Positions 1 to 5,172 of a DNA stretch of 10,322 nucleotides are shown here, piece by piece (the first letter of the stretch is position 1; every line of letters starts with the position of its first letter). The notes beneath the pieces were generated by a model, which saw only the letters and a list, made by a program, of their open reading frames with translations, was not told where the DNA came from and did not search any database. A program made the position numbers and the translations under genes. The stretch comes from an uncultured Oscillibacter sp. (GTDB lineage: Bacteria; Bacillota; Clostridia; Oscillospirales; Oscillospiraceae). Location: contig CAMXNV010000064.1 of NCBI GenBank assembly GCA_947245315.1, positions 1 through 10,322 on the forward strand, read 5' to 3'.

Positions 1-24
1 GGACATGCCCCAAGGGGGCCTGTG

Positions 25-52
25 CATACCACCGGCACGGCCGGTGGTTATG
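25..52 (+). terminator. Terminator-like GC-rich hairpin at left edge
   Basis: A perfect 9-bp inverted repeat (28-36 with 40-48, loop ACG) is extended by CATA/TATG pairing with one bulged T. The downstream tail is only mildly T-rich (TTATGATTT), so it may end transcription of an unseen upstream gene on the plus strand or may simply be a stable hairpin. The stem is seen directly; the terminator role is inference. Confidence 0.35.
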
Positions 53-105
53 ATTTCCGCCGCCGGGAATTCGCGCTTCTGCGACCAATTTCCCCCCGGC
101 CGCCG

Positions 106-114
106 TGGTATAAT
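106..114 (+). promoter_or_regulatory. Extended -10 promoter for leader and isomerase-like gene
   Basis: TGGTATAAT is a consensus -10 hexamer (109-114) preceded by the TGn extension. No good -35 lies 17 bp upstream (CCAATT-like), as is usual for extended -10 promoters. Transcription would begin near 121, just before the run of hairpins at 123-278 and about 185 bases before the start codon at 307. Confidence 0.6.
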
Positions 115-122
115 CGGCGCAG

Positions 123-278
123 TGGAAAAGAATCCAAAGGATTCTATTCCATGCGGCGCTGTAAAACAGCGCCGTATGCCGCGCGAGCGGCTTACTGTGC
201 TTGACTTCATAGGAAACGCACAGGCGCTTTGCGCCCCGGCGGCCCACGCCCGGATCGGACAAGCTCCGTCTCCGCCGG
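123..278 (+). ncRNA. Candidate structured leader or small RNA, family not recognised
   Basis: Directly after the promoter come successive hairpins: TGGAA-A-AGAATCC / AAA / GGATTCT-A-TTCCA (123-151); a 9-bp GC stem 154-162/166-174 with an AAA loop, extendable to 12 bp; GCCGC-GCGA-GCGGC (178-191) with a GNRA tetraloop; GGCGC-TTT-GCGCC (223-235); and CCGGCGG/CCGCCGG (236-242 with 272-278), which encloses a smaller CGGA/TCCG stem. AGCGCC at 168-173 can alternatively pair with GGCGCT at 223-228, so the second and fourth stems could exchange. It does not match T-box, tmRNA, SRP RNA or tRNA features that I can recognise. It could be a 5' leader controlling the gene at 307 or a separate small RNA. 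The structure is seen; function is unknown. Confidence 0.45.
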
Positions 279-306
279 CCACGCCAAAGAAAGGATGATA
301 CATAAG

Positions 307-1470
307 ATGCCGGAATGGTTTGAGATGCACGAGCTGCGGCGGTTTCTGCCCCTGCCCTACGAGGCGGCGGCGGAGCCCCGGCTGCGGCGGGCTCAGGAGA
401 AGCTCCAGCGGGGGGACCCCCGGATGGGCTGGGTCCGCCTGCCGGGGGAGGGGGCGTCCCTGCTCCGCCTGTACACCCTGGCGGAGAGCATCCGGGCCCA
501 GGGCCGGACGCTGGTGGTCGTGGAGGACGGGGGCCTCCGGGGCGGGGTGCTGGGGATCGCGGGCTGCCTGGGCGGGGAGCCGGGGCGGCTCCGCTTCCTC
601 AGCGGCCTGCCCGCCGCCGGGGAGCTGGAGGAGGCCCTGGCCCTGGCGGCCCGGGGCGAGGCCGTCCTCTACGCCGCCGGAGGCGGGGACACCCCGGCCT
701 TCCGCCTGCTGCGGGAGGCCATGGCGGAGCGGCACGGGGAGGAGGCCGGGCGCTATGTGCTGGAGGCCGGGGACCTGGCCGCCGGGGAGTACGGCGGCTT
801 CGGCCTCCTCACCGCCGCCGGGCTGCTGCCCATGGCCGTGGCGGGGATAGACGTGGCGGCCCTGCTGGCGGGGGCCGTGGAGCTGCGGGAGCGCTGCGCC
901 GTTCCCTCCCTTGAAAATCCCGCCTGGCGCTACGCCGCCGTCCGGCGGCAGCTCTGCCGGGCCGGGTATGCCGTGGAGCTGCTGGGTTGCTGGGACTCCC
1001 GGCTGGCGCCCCTGCTGGGGTGGGTCAAGGACCTCCGGGCCGCCGCCGAGGGGAAGGAGGGCAGGGCCCTTTTTCCCGCGGTGGTGGACTACAGCCGGGA
1101 GTTCCGCTCCCTGGGGCAGTACATCCAGGAGGGGCCCCGGCTCTTCTTTGAGACGGTGGTGCGGCTGGAGGAGGACGCGCCGCTGTCCGCCCTCCGGGAG
1201 GCGGCGGCCCAGGGGACCCTGCTGGCCCACACGGACAGCGGGGTGCCCAACCTCATCCTCCGGCCCGGCGGCGTGACCCCGGAGGCCCTGGGCGGGCTGC
1301 TCTACTTTTTCCTCTACAGCTGCGGCCTCTCCGCCTGCCTGATGGACGTGGACCCCCTGTCCTGCCCGGGGGTGGAGGCCTGCGAGGCCCGGATTCGGGA
1401 CCTGCTCCCGGCGGAGAGCCGGGAGGCGGTTTTGCCGGAGCCCGCCGCCGCCGGAGCGGGGATTCTGTGA
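307..1470 (+). CDS. Glucose-6-phosphate isomerase homologue with eroded active site
   Basis: This 387-residue protein follows the phosphoglucose isomerase fold from about residue 110 to the end. Landmarks in family order are AFRLLREAM (131-139), LLTAAGLLPMAVAGID (167-182), SLENPAWRYAAVR (201-213), QYIQEG (271-276, with the catalytic-base Glu275), HTDSGVPN (308-315, His308) and PGVEA (354-358). Other family signatures are gone. The glycine-rich GGSxLG segment is replaced by a DGGLRGGVLG stretch near 74-83; the SKTGTT phosphate loop reads AAGGGDT (123-129); GGR-F/Y-S has become GGFG (163-166); and the C-terminal active-site Lys of VEAYK is Glu360. At 387 residues it is shorter than the usual ~450. 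The ATG at 307 is chosen because AAAGG ends 12 bases upstream; the in-frame ATG at 295 abuts that site. The gene is intact, so a non-isomerase or regulatory role is more likely than a decayed pseudogene. Homology is firm; loss of activity is inferred from motifs. Confidence 0.8.
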   Translation: MPEWFEMHELRRFLPLPYEAAAEPRLRRAQEKLQRGDPRMGWVRLPGEGASLLRLYTLAESIRAQGRTLVVVEDGGLRGGVLGIAGCLGGEPGRLRFLSGLPAAGELEEALALAARGEAVLYAAGGGDTPAFRLLREAMAERHGEEAGRYVLEAGDLAAGEYGGFGLLTAAGLLPMAVAGIDVAALLAGAVELRERCAVPSLENPAWRYAAVRRQLCRAGYAVELLGCWDSRLAPLLGWVKDLRAAAEGKEGRALFPAVVDYSREFRSLGQYIQEGPRLFFETVVRLEEDAPLSALREAAAQGTLLAHTDSGVPNLILRPGGVTPEALGGLLYFFLYSCGLSACLMDVDPLSCPGVEACEARIRDLLPAESREAVLPEPAAAGAGIL

Positions 1471-1496
1471 ACAATTATCAAATTTGGTTTTTTGGA

Positions 1497-1525
1497 TTGT
1501 TTTTTCCGGCAGAGTGTGGTATTCT
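1497..1525 (+). promoter_or_regulatory. Promoter of the 109-residue gene
   Basis: TTGTTT (1497-1502), a 17-bp spacer and TATTCT (1520-1525) with the TGn extension (TGG at 1517-1519) form a good sigma-A-type promoter. It starts 26 bases after the stop of the isomerase-like gene and about 54 bases before the next ATG, so the small gene can be transcribed on its own. No clear terminator separates the two genes, so read-through is also possible. Confidence 0.6.
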
Positions 1526-1578
1526 GTGGACAAAGCCACCAGGGCCAACGGACTATAAAATGACAGGAGTGTTTTACT

Positions 1579-1908
1579 ATGGTTAGACTGATTATGGGCA
1601 TGAAGGCCAACCGAAATATGACCTATGATATTCACTATCATATCCGCCTGATCGACGCGCATGAATACAAACTGGGCAGCTATGAGCTGCTCCAGGGCTT
1701 TATCAGCGGCCTCCACGCGGGGAATTATGACATCTCCCACATGTTCATTGATAACTTCTGCAAAATCGTGGGCAAGGAAGTGGACGCGGAAACCGAGACC
1801 TTTATGAACTGGCTGGACGCCTTCGGCGAGCGGAACAATATCAAATTTACCGTAACCATCAGCGCCGACCCGGCCGCCGCCACCGACGGTATGCAGCGCT
1901 TCCTGTAA
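1579..1908 (+). CDS. Conserved-looking small protein, family not recognised
   Basis: I do not recognise this 109-residue protein. It is soluble-looking, with no signal peptide or membrane segment, and mixed in composition. It is rich in His and aromatic residues near the N-terminus (YDIHYHIRLIDAHEYK, residues 16-31), acidic in the middle (KEVDAETETF, 66-75) and has one Cys (61). A strong AGGAG at 1565-1569 lies nine bases before the ATG, a promoter lies upstream and a strong terminator follows the stop, so it is very probably a real, well-expressed single-gene unit. Its codons (AAT, ATT, TAT, AAA) are visibly less GC-biased than those of the flanking genes, which may reflect recent arrival or different expression. 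The shape (helical, with a C-terminal beta-like KFTVTISAD) suggests a small globular or partner-binding protein, but no function can be assigned. Confidence 0.8.
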   Translation: MVRLIMGMKANRNMTYDIHYHIRLIDAHEYKLGSYELLQGFISGLHAGNYDISHMFIDNFCKIVGKEVDAETETFMNWLDAFGERNNIKFTVTISADPAAATDGMQRFL

Positions 1909-1924
1909 GAGTATGAAATAGAAC

Positions 1925-1968
1925 AGGCCCCGTCCGAGAGGACGGGGCCTTGCTTTTGGCGTTTTTTT
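1925..1968 (+). terminator. Strong rho-independent terminator
   Basis: An 11-bp perfect stem (1925-1935 with 1940-1950, loop GAGA) is followed by TGCTTTT and then a run of seven T (1962-1968). It ends the 109-residue gene 17 bases after its stop. It lies between convergent genes, but on the minus strand the tail after the stem is poor in T, so it serves mainly the plus strand. Confidence 0.9.
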
Positions 1969-1970
1969 AA

Positions 1971-3446
1971 TTACGGCATAGCCTCCAGCACATCGGGCAG
2001 GGCGTTGTTCAGATCCGAGAGGCAGAGGTTCCCGCCGCCGAAGAGGCGGGCCAGCTGGGTACGCTCCCGGATGGACTGGCCGTTCAGATACCAGACGGCG
2101 GAGCCCTCCCGGGGGAGGTAGGCGCAGGCGTAGCGGCCGGAGTAGTGGCTGTAGGCCCCCTGTTCCGCCAAGTATTCGGTGAGGGTGTCCCGGTCCACCG
2201 GGGCGAAGGACTCCCCATCCCAGGCGGCGGCGGTGGAGGTCAGCAGCAGGGTCAGCTTCCCGGCGTCCACCACGCCCCGGAGGCGGTTCAGGCCATAATA
2301 GAGCTGCTCCGGCGGCTCCAGGGGGGAGACGGCGTCCTCCTCCTGCCGGGAGACCCGGAGGACCAGCCGGTCGGCGCTCTCGCCCAGGGCGGCGTAGTCA
2401 TAGCCGAAGACGGCGCCCTTCCCCGCGGGGGCCTCGGCGGCCACATACAGGAGCTGTTCCCCCAGGCCCTCCCGGAGCAGGCGGGCCGCCTGGGTGAGCT
2501 CGTTGCGCTGGGTGACGGAGGTGAGGCCGGAGATGTCCAGGAAGAGGCCGTCGTAGCGCCCCGCCTCCACGGCCTTGAGCAGCACGGCGGCCAGCTTTTC
2601 CGCGTCGTGCTCCCGGAACTGGTAGACCCCGCCGGTGACGTACAGCAGCGCCTTGGCCCCGGCGGCTTGGACGGCGTCCCGCACCGCCGCGGACTCCTCC
2701 CCGGACAGGAGGGAGGCCAACTGGGGCTCGCCGTTGTAGGTCAGCTTGGCGGCGGCCACGCCCACCGCCTCATAGCCCGCCATGTCCGGCAGGCCCTCGG
2801 GCCCCGTGGCGATGCCGGTGCGGCTGGTGGTGGGGTCGTGGAGCTTGTCGTGGAGGCGCATGAGGATCACGGCGGCCTGCTCCCGGGTGACGTGGTCCTC
2901 CGGGGAGAAGCTGGTGACGGAGGTGCCGTCCATCAGGCCCAGGCCGTAGGCCATGATGATGTAGCCGCTGTTGGCCCGGACGTCCTGGAAGGGCAGGGGC
3001 ATGTCCTGAATCAGCCCGGCGATGCTGCCGTAGCCCAGGCCCCGGACCAGCATGGCGGCGGCCTCGCTGCGGGTGATGAGCGCGTCGGGGCGGAAGCTGC
3101 CGTCCTGGCTGGTGATGGCCCCGTGGTGATAGGCCGTCTCCACGGCGCCGGCGTACCAGGCCTTCTTGGGCACGTCCTCGTAGATGGTCCGGGCGGCGGC
3201 GGTGGGCTTCCAGCCGAAGAGGCGGCAGAGCACCACCAGGAACTCCGCCCGGGACATCTCCTTCCCGGTTCCGAAGGTGCCGTCGGACTCCAGGTAGAAG
3301 TATTTCAGGGCCACGCAGCGCTCGATGTCCCCCTTGGCCCAGAAGTCCTCCGGCACGTCGGAGATGGCGGAGGCGGGGACGGATATCACACCGGCCAGCA
3401 GGACGCACAGCAGAAAGCCGCAGAGGGCCTGTCGCAGATGCTTCAT
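1971..3446 (-). CDS. Secreted SLH-repeat protein with degenerate GH18-like domain
   Basis: This 491-residue protein has an N-terminal signal peptide (hydrophobic core 8-22, likely cleavage after PASA at 27). Three surface-layer homology repeats follow (about 29-80, 90-140, 154-200), each with an F/Y-x-D-V opening and a T/SRxE motif (SRAE 65-68, TRSE 125-128, TREQ 187-190). SLH trimers tether proteins to pyruvylated wall polymers. Residues about 225-491 resemble the TIM barrel of GH18 chitinase/spore-cortex hydrolases (YDGLFLDISGL, 298-308; WYLNG near 452). However, the DGxDxDxE signature reads D-G-L-F-L-D-I-S: Phe302 and Ser306 replace the middle acid and the catalytic Glu, so hydrolysis looks unlikely. 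The ATG at 3446 is chosen because AAGGAG (3455-3460) is eight bases upstream; the in-frame GTG at 3455 overlaps that site. SLH assignment is firm; the GH18 link is moderate. Confidence 0.88.
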   Translation of the reverse strand: MKHLRQALCGFLLCVLLAGVISVPASAISDVPEDFWAKGDIERCVALKYFYLESDGTFGTGKEMSRAEFLVVLCRLFGWKPTAAARTIYEDVPKKAWYAGAVETAYHHGAITSQDGSFRPDALITRSEAAAMLVRGLGYGSIAGLIQDMPLPFQDVRANSGYIIMAYGLGLMDGTSVTSFSPEDHVTREQAAVILMRLHDKLHDPTTSRTGIATGPEGLPDMAGYEAVGVAAAKLTYNGEPQLASLLSGEESAAVRDAVQAAGAKALLYVTGGVYQFREHDAEKLAAVLLKAVEAGRYDGLFLDISGLTSVTQRNELTQAARLLREGLGEQLLYVAAEAPAGKGAVFGYDYAALGESADRLVLRVSRQEEDAVSPLEPPEQLYYGLNRLRGVVDAGKLTLLLTSTAAAWDGESFAPVDRDTLTEYLAEQGAYSHYSGRYACAYLPREGSAVWYLNGQSIRERTQLARLFGGGNLCLSDLNNALPDVLEAMP

Positions 3447-3481
3447 TCTTCTCACTCCTTAATAAATGGGATGACCCTCCT

Positions 3482-3510
3482 ATCTTAGCAGATCTTTCCC
3501 GGTCCGTCAA
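3482..3510 (-). promoter_or_regulatory. Promoter of the SLH protein gene
   Basis: Reading the minus strand, TTGACG (3505-3510), a 17-bp spacer and TAAGAT (3482-3487) form a near-consensus sigma-A promoter. Transcription would start close to 3475, leaving a leader of about 29 bases before the ATG at 3446. Confidence 0.75.
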
Positions 3511-3562
3511 ATGAAAGCGGGCGGCGGAGTGTCGGAACAAGCATTTTATAAGGAGGATTCTA

Positions 3563-3648
3563 TGTAGGGGGCGGGCTCTGTCCCGCCCCGTCTCCCGGGA
3601 GCGTGGCAGTCCCGGAGGAGCGGGAGGGGACAGAGCCCCTCCCCTACA
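3563..3648. repeat. MITE/REP-like inverted repeat, 22-bp arms
   Basis: The left arm 3563-3584 (beginning TGTAGGGG, ending GCTCTGTCCC) and the right arm 3627-3648 (beginning GGGACAGAGC, ending CCCCTACA) are reverse complements at 20 of 22 positions. They enclose about 42 bases of GC-rich, itself palindromic sequence (CTCCCGGGAG near 3592-3601). No open frame is present, so this is a non-coding palindromic element. Such GC-rich TGTAGGGG elements are, from general familiarity, common between genes in gut clostridia, but a copy search was not possible here. Confidence 0.7.
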
Positions 3649-3649
3649 A

Positions 3650-3774
3650 GGTGTCCTATCGATAGAATACCCTGTGGGGCCTGGTCCCCAGACCAGGTCA
3701 TTTCCCCGGGTGCCTAGTACTCCCGAAAAACCGAAGGGGGCGGGGGTCCCCTACAATACTGCCAATAGGACACC
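3650..3774. repeat. Second, nested inverted repeat next to the MITE-like element
   Basis: GGTGTCCTAT (3650-3659) and its exact complement ATAGGACACC (3765-3774) bracket 105 bases. Inside are a 10-bp palindrome overlapping the left end (CTATCGATAG, 3656-3665), a hairpin CCTGGTC-CCCA-GACCAGG (3680-3697), and another CCCCTACA end (3748-3755) matching the tip of the neighbouring 22-bp arms. With the preceding element this fills the ~340-base gap between the SLH gene and the XRE gene; no coding potential is seen there. Confidence 0.6.
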
Positions 3775-3785
3775 CCCGGGCAACC

Positions 3786-4295
3786 TCACCCCCTCTTCCG
3801 CGTCAAGCAGGCCCCGGCCAGCGCTCCTATGAATACCAGCGGCGCGATTCTGACAAACAGCCACTCGAAGGCGTTGAAAAGCACTGCGGTCATAGCGGTT
3901 TCGGGCTTTGTGTAATCCCAGCCCAGGTAAGGGCTTTTCAGCACAACCAGGGCGGCAAAAATGACCACAATCGCCGCGCACAGCAGGATAAAAAAGTAAT
4001 GAATCACCCTCCGCCGCATCGTCTTACCGCGCGCAAGCCGCAGGTTGATGACCTCCAGCTTCTCGGAAAGCGCTCTCAGGCCATCGGCCTCCATCTCGGC
4101 AACGGTTTCTCCGAGCAGGGTGCTCACGGGCGTTTCGAGGGCCTCCGATATGGAAATCAGCATATCGGCGTCCGGAACCGACAGGCCCTGTTCCCATTTT
4201 GAGATGGTCTGCCGCACCACATTCAGCTTGACGGCCAGTTCCTCCTGCGAAAGCCCTTTGGATTTTCTGATTGCTTTGATGTTTTCGTTCAGCAT
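3786..4295 (-). CDS. XRE-family regulator with two C-terminal membrane segments
   Basis: The 169-residue protein begins with a Cro/CI-type helix-turn-helix (about 5-60): NIKAIRKSKGLSQEELA, then VVRQTISKWEQGLSVPD as the recognition helix and turn. A charged, probably helical linker (62-96) leads to two hydrophobic segments (about 98-119 and 141-164). The DNA-binding domain would therefore sit on the cytoplasmic face of the membrane. XRE-plus-membrane proteins of this layout are common in Firmicutes and usually control a neighbouring envelope or transporter gene, or themselves; the signal is unknown. The start is set by AAAGGAGG (4304-4311), eight bases before the ATG. It is transcribed alone: the MerR gene upstream diverges from it and a repeat block lies downstream. 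No convincing terminator follows its stop. Confidence 0.88.
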   Translation of the reverse strand: MLNENIKAIRKSKGLSQEELAVKLNVVRQTISKWEQGLSVPDADMLISISEALETPVSTLLGETVAEMEADGLRALSEKLEVINLRLARGKTMRRRVIHYFFILLCAAIVVIFAALVVLKSPYLGWDYTKPETAMTAVLFNAFEWLFVRIAPLVFIGALAGACLTRKRG

Positions 4296-4318
4296 CGTAG
4301 ATGCCTCCTTTCGCCGTC

Positions 4319-4347
4319 ATTATAAAGAGAAAAGCCCGTTGCGGCAA
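4319..4347 (-). promoter_or_regulatory. Promoter of the membrane-linked XRE gene
   Basis: On the minus strand TTGCCG (4342-4347), a 17-bp spacer and a perfect TATAAT (4319-4324) precede AAAGGAGG at 4304-4311. The transcript would start at about 4312, leaving almost no leader ahead of the ribosome binding site. Between here and the MerR promoter (4348-4540) I see only a short GCCGG/CCGGC hairpin near 4365-4381 and no gene. Confidence 0.75.
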
Positions 4348-4540
4348 GCAACGCGGATTAACATGCCGGTGTTTTTCCGGCGGGGACCGGCCGTCCCGGA
4401 GGCGTAAGGCCGCAAAACAGGTGGAGGGAATTTCCCTTTATAGAAATTGCGCCGCAGTGGATTTAAGGGATTAGTACCATGCCGCCGGAAGGGGAATAGC
4501 CTCCAGGCCCCTCTTCGAGGCCGCCCGCCGAAAAAAATCC

Positions 4541-4571
4541 TTGACTTGGAGCCCGCTCCAGGGAGTATGCT
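4541..4571 (+). promoter_or_regulatory. MerR-type promoter and operator (autoregulation)
   Basis: TTGACT (4541-4546) and TATGCT (4566-4571) are separated by 19 bp, the over-long spacer typical of MerR-activated promoters. The dyad TGGAG-CCCG-CTCCA (4547-4551 with 4556-4560) lies inside the spacer and resembles the CTTGGAG/CTCCAAG type used by NmlR/AdhR-like regulators. It directly precedes the MerR gene, so autoregulation is the natural reading. Confidence 0.8.
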
Positions 4572-4606
4572 GGAGGGGAGAGAGAATTTTGAAGAGGAGG
4601 CAGGGC

Positions 4607-5017
4607 ATGACAATTTCGGAAGTGAGCAAGCAGTACGGCCTTTCCACCGACACACTGCGCTACTATGAGCGCATCGGCCTGATTCCGCCGGTGCCCCGGC
4701 GGGGCGGGGGCGTCCGGGACTACGACAAGGCCTCTCTGGGCTGGGTGGAGCTCATCAAGTGCATGCGCTCCGCCGGGGTGAGCATCGAGGCGCTGATCGA
4801 GTACAGCCGCCTGTTCCAGCAGGGGGACGAGACCCTGGAGGCCCGGAAGGCCCTGCTGGTGGAGCAGCGGCGGCAGCTCCTGGAGCGGATGGCGGACATG
4901 CAGCGCTCCGTGGACCGGCTGAACGAGAAGATCGAGAACTACGAGCGGGGCCTGGCCCAGAAGGAGCAGGAGCTCCGCCGCCACCAGGCGGAGCGGGAGG
5001 AGACAGGCAAACGCTGA
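4607..5017 (+). CDS. MerR-family regulator, NmlR/AdhR (YyaN-like) subgroup
   Basis: This 136-residue regulator has a winged helix-turn-helix at 1-70, containing the hallmark TLRYYERIGLIPP (16-28) and the wing GGGVRDY (33-39). A long charged dimerisation coiled coil follows (about 78-130) and there is no large effector domain. IKCMRSAGVSIEALIEY (50-66) is typical of the NmlR/AdhR branch, which answers aldehydes and nitrosative or thiol stress. Its single cysteine, Cys52, sits where AdhR has its sensing Cys52. The ATG at 4607 is supported by GAGGAGG (4594-4600) six bases upstream; an upstream in-frame TTG at 4541 would lie within the promoter. Unusually, no aldo-keto reductase, alcohol dehydrogenase or thioredoxin gene of the usual regulon adjoins it: a terminator follows at once. 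It may act on itself and on distant genes. Confidence 0.9.
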   Translation: MTISEVSKQYGLSTDTLRYYERIGLIPPVPRRGGGVRDYDKASLGWVELIKCMRSAGVSIEALIEYSRLFQQGDETLEARKALLVEQRRQLLERMADMQRSVDRLNEKIENYERGLAQKEQELRRHQAEREETGKR

Positions 5018-5021
5018 CGAG

Positions 5022-5048
5022 AAACCGGGAGGACCCCCTCCCGGTTTT
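5022..5048 (+). terminator. Rho-independent terminator of the MerR gene
   Basis: An 11-bp perfect stem (5022-5032 with 5037-5047, loop ACCC) ends in TTTT, five bases after the MerR stop codon. The T run is short but the stem is strong, isolating this gene from the operon starting at 5173. Confidence 0.8.
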
Positions 5049-5073
5049 CGCTGTCCGCGGGCCCTCAAAAAAG

Positions 5074-5155
5074 TGAAGGAACCTTCATATTCCCCCTTGA
5101 CAAAGGGGGGTGGGCGGGTGTAATATGAAGCCAGCTTCACAAGAAGCAAACTTCA
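5074..5155 (+). promoter_or_regulatory. Three TGAAG-N4-CTTCA operators around the promoter
   Basis: Three 14-bp dyads share one pattern: TGAAGGAACCTTCA (5074-5087, perfect), TGAAGCCAGCTTCA (5126-5139, perfect) and AGAAGCAAACTTCA (5142-5155, one arm end changed). One lies nine bases upstream of the -35, one begins at the last base of the -10 and one lies just before the ribosome binding site. Centres are 52 and 16 bp apart. The likely ligand is the XRE protein encoded immediately downstream; that assignment is inference from position. Confidence 0.75.
5097..5126 (+). promoter_or_regulatory. Promoter of the XRE/membrane-protein operon
   Basis: A consensus TTGACA (5097-5102) and TAATAT (5121-5126) are 18 bp apart. 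The -35 lies in the loop and right side of a small stem (CCCCCTT 5092-5098 with AAGGGGG 5103-5109). The transcript would start near 5133, within operator dyads, so repression by a bound protein is expected. Confidence 0.7.
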
Positions 5156-5172
5156 CATAAAGGAGGGACGGC

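Noticed and set aside
123..280. tRNA, SRP RNA, tmRNA or T-box in the leader
   Set aside because: No TTCGA-type T-loop, no SRP domain IV consensus, no T-box or antiterminator sequence seen.
5..298. 97-codon plus-strand frame at the left end
   Set aside because: No ribosome binding site, no family resemblance, and it spans the promoter and hairpin leader.
2145..3488. Long plus-strand open frame of 447 codons opposite the SLH gene
   Set aside because: It is a GC-bias shadow: low-complexity Gly/Val/Gln-rich translation, no domain, and the minus strand carries a signal peptide and three SLH repeats.
3541..3780. Complete insertion sequence
   Set aside because: Inverted repeats are present but there is no transposase frame between them.
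4541..4606. Upstream TTG start giving a 158-residue MerR protein
   Set aside because: That codon is the first base triplet of the -35 box; the ATG at 4607 has GAGGAGG at ideal spacing and begins the conserved MTISEVSK.
4463..5149. 228-codon minus-strand frame across the MerR gene
   Set aside because: Runs through the MerR promoter and terminator and has Leu/Pro/His-rich filler composition; the plus strand encodes a canonical MerR protein.
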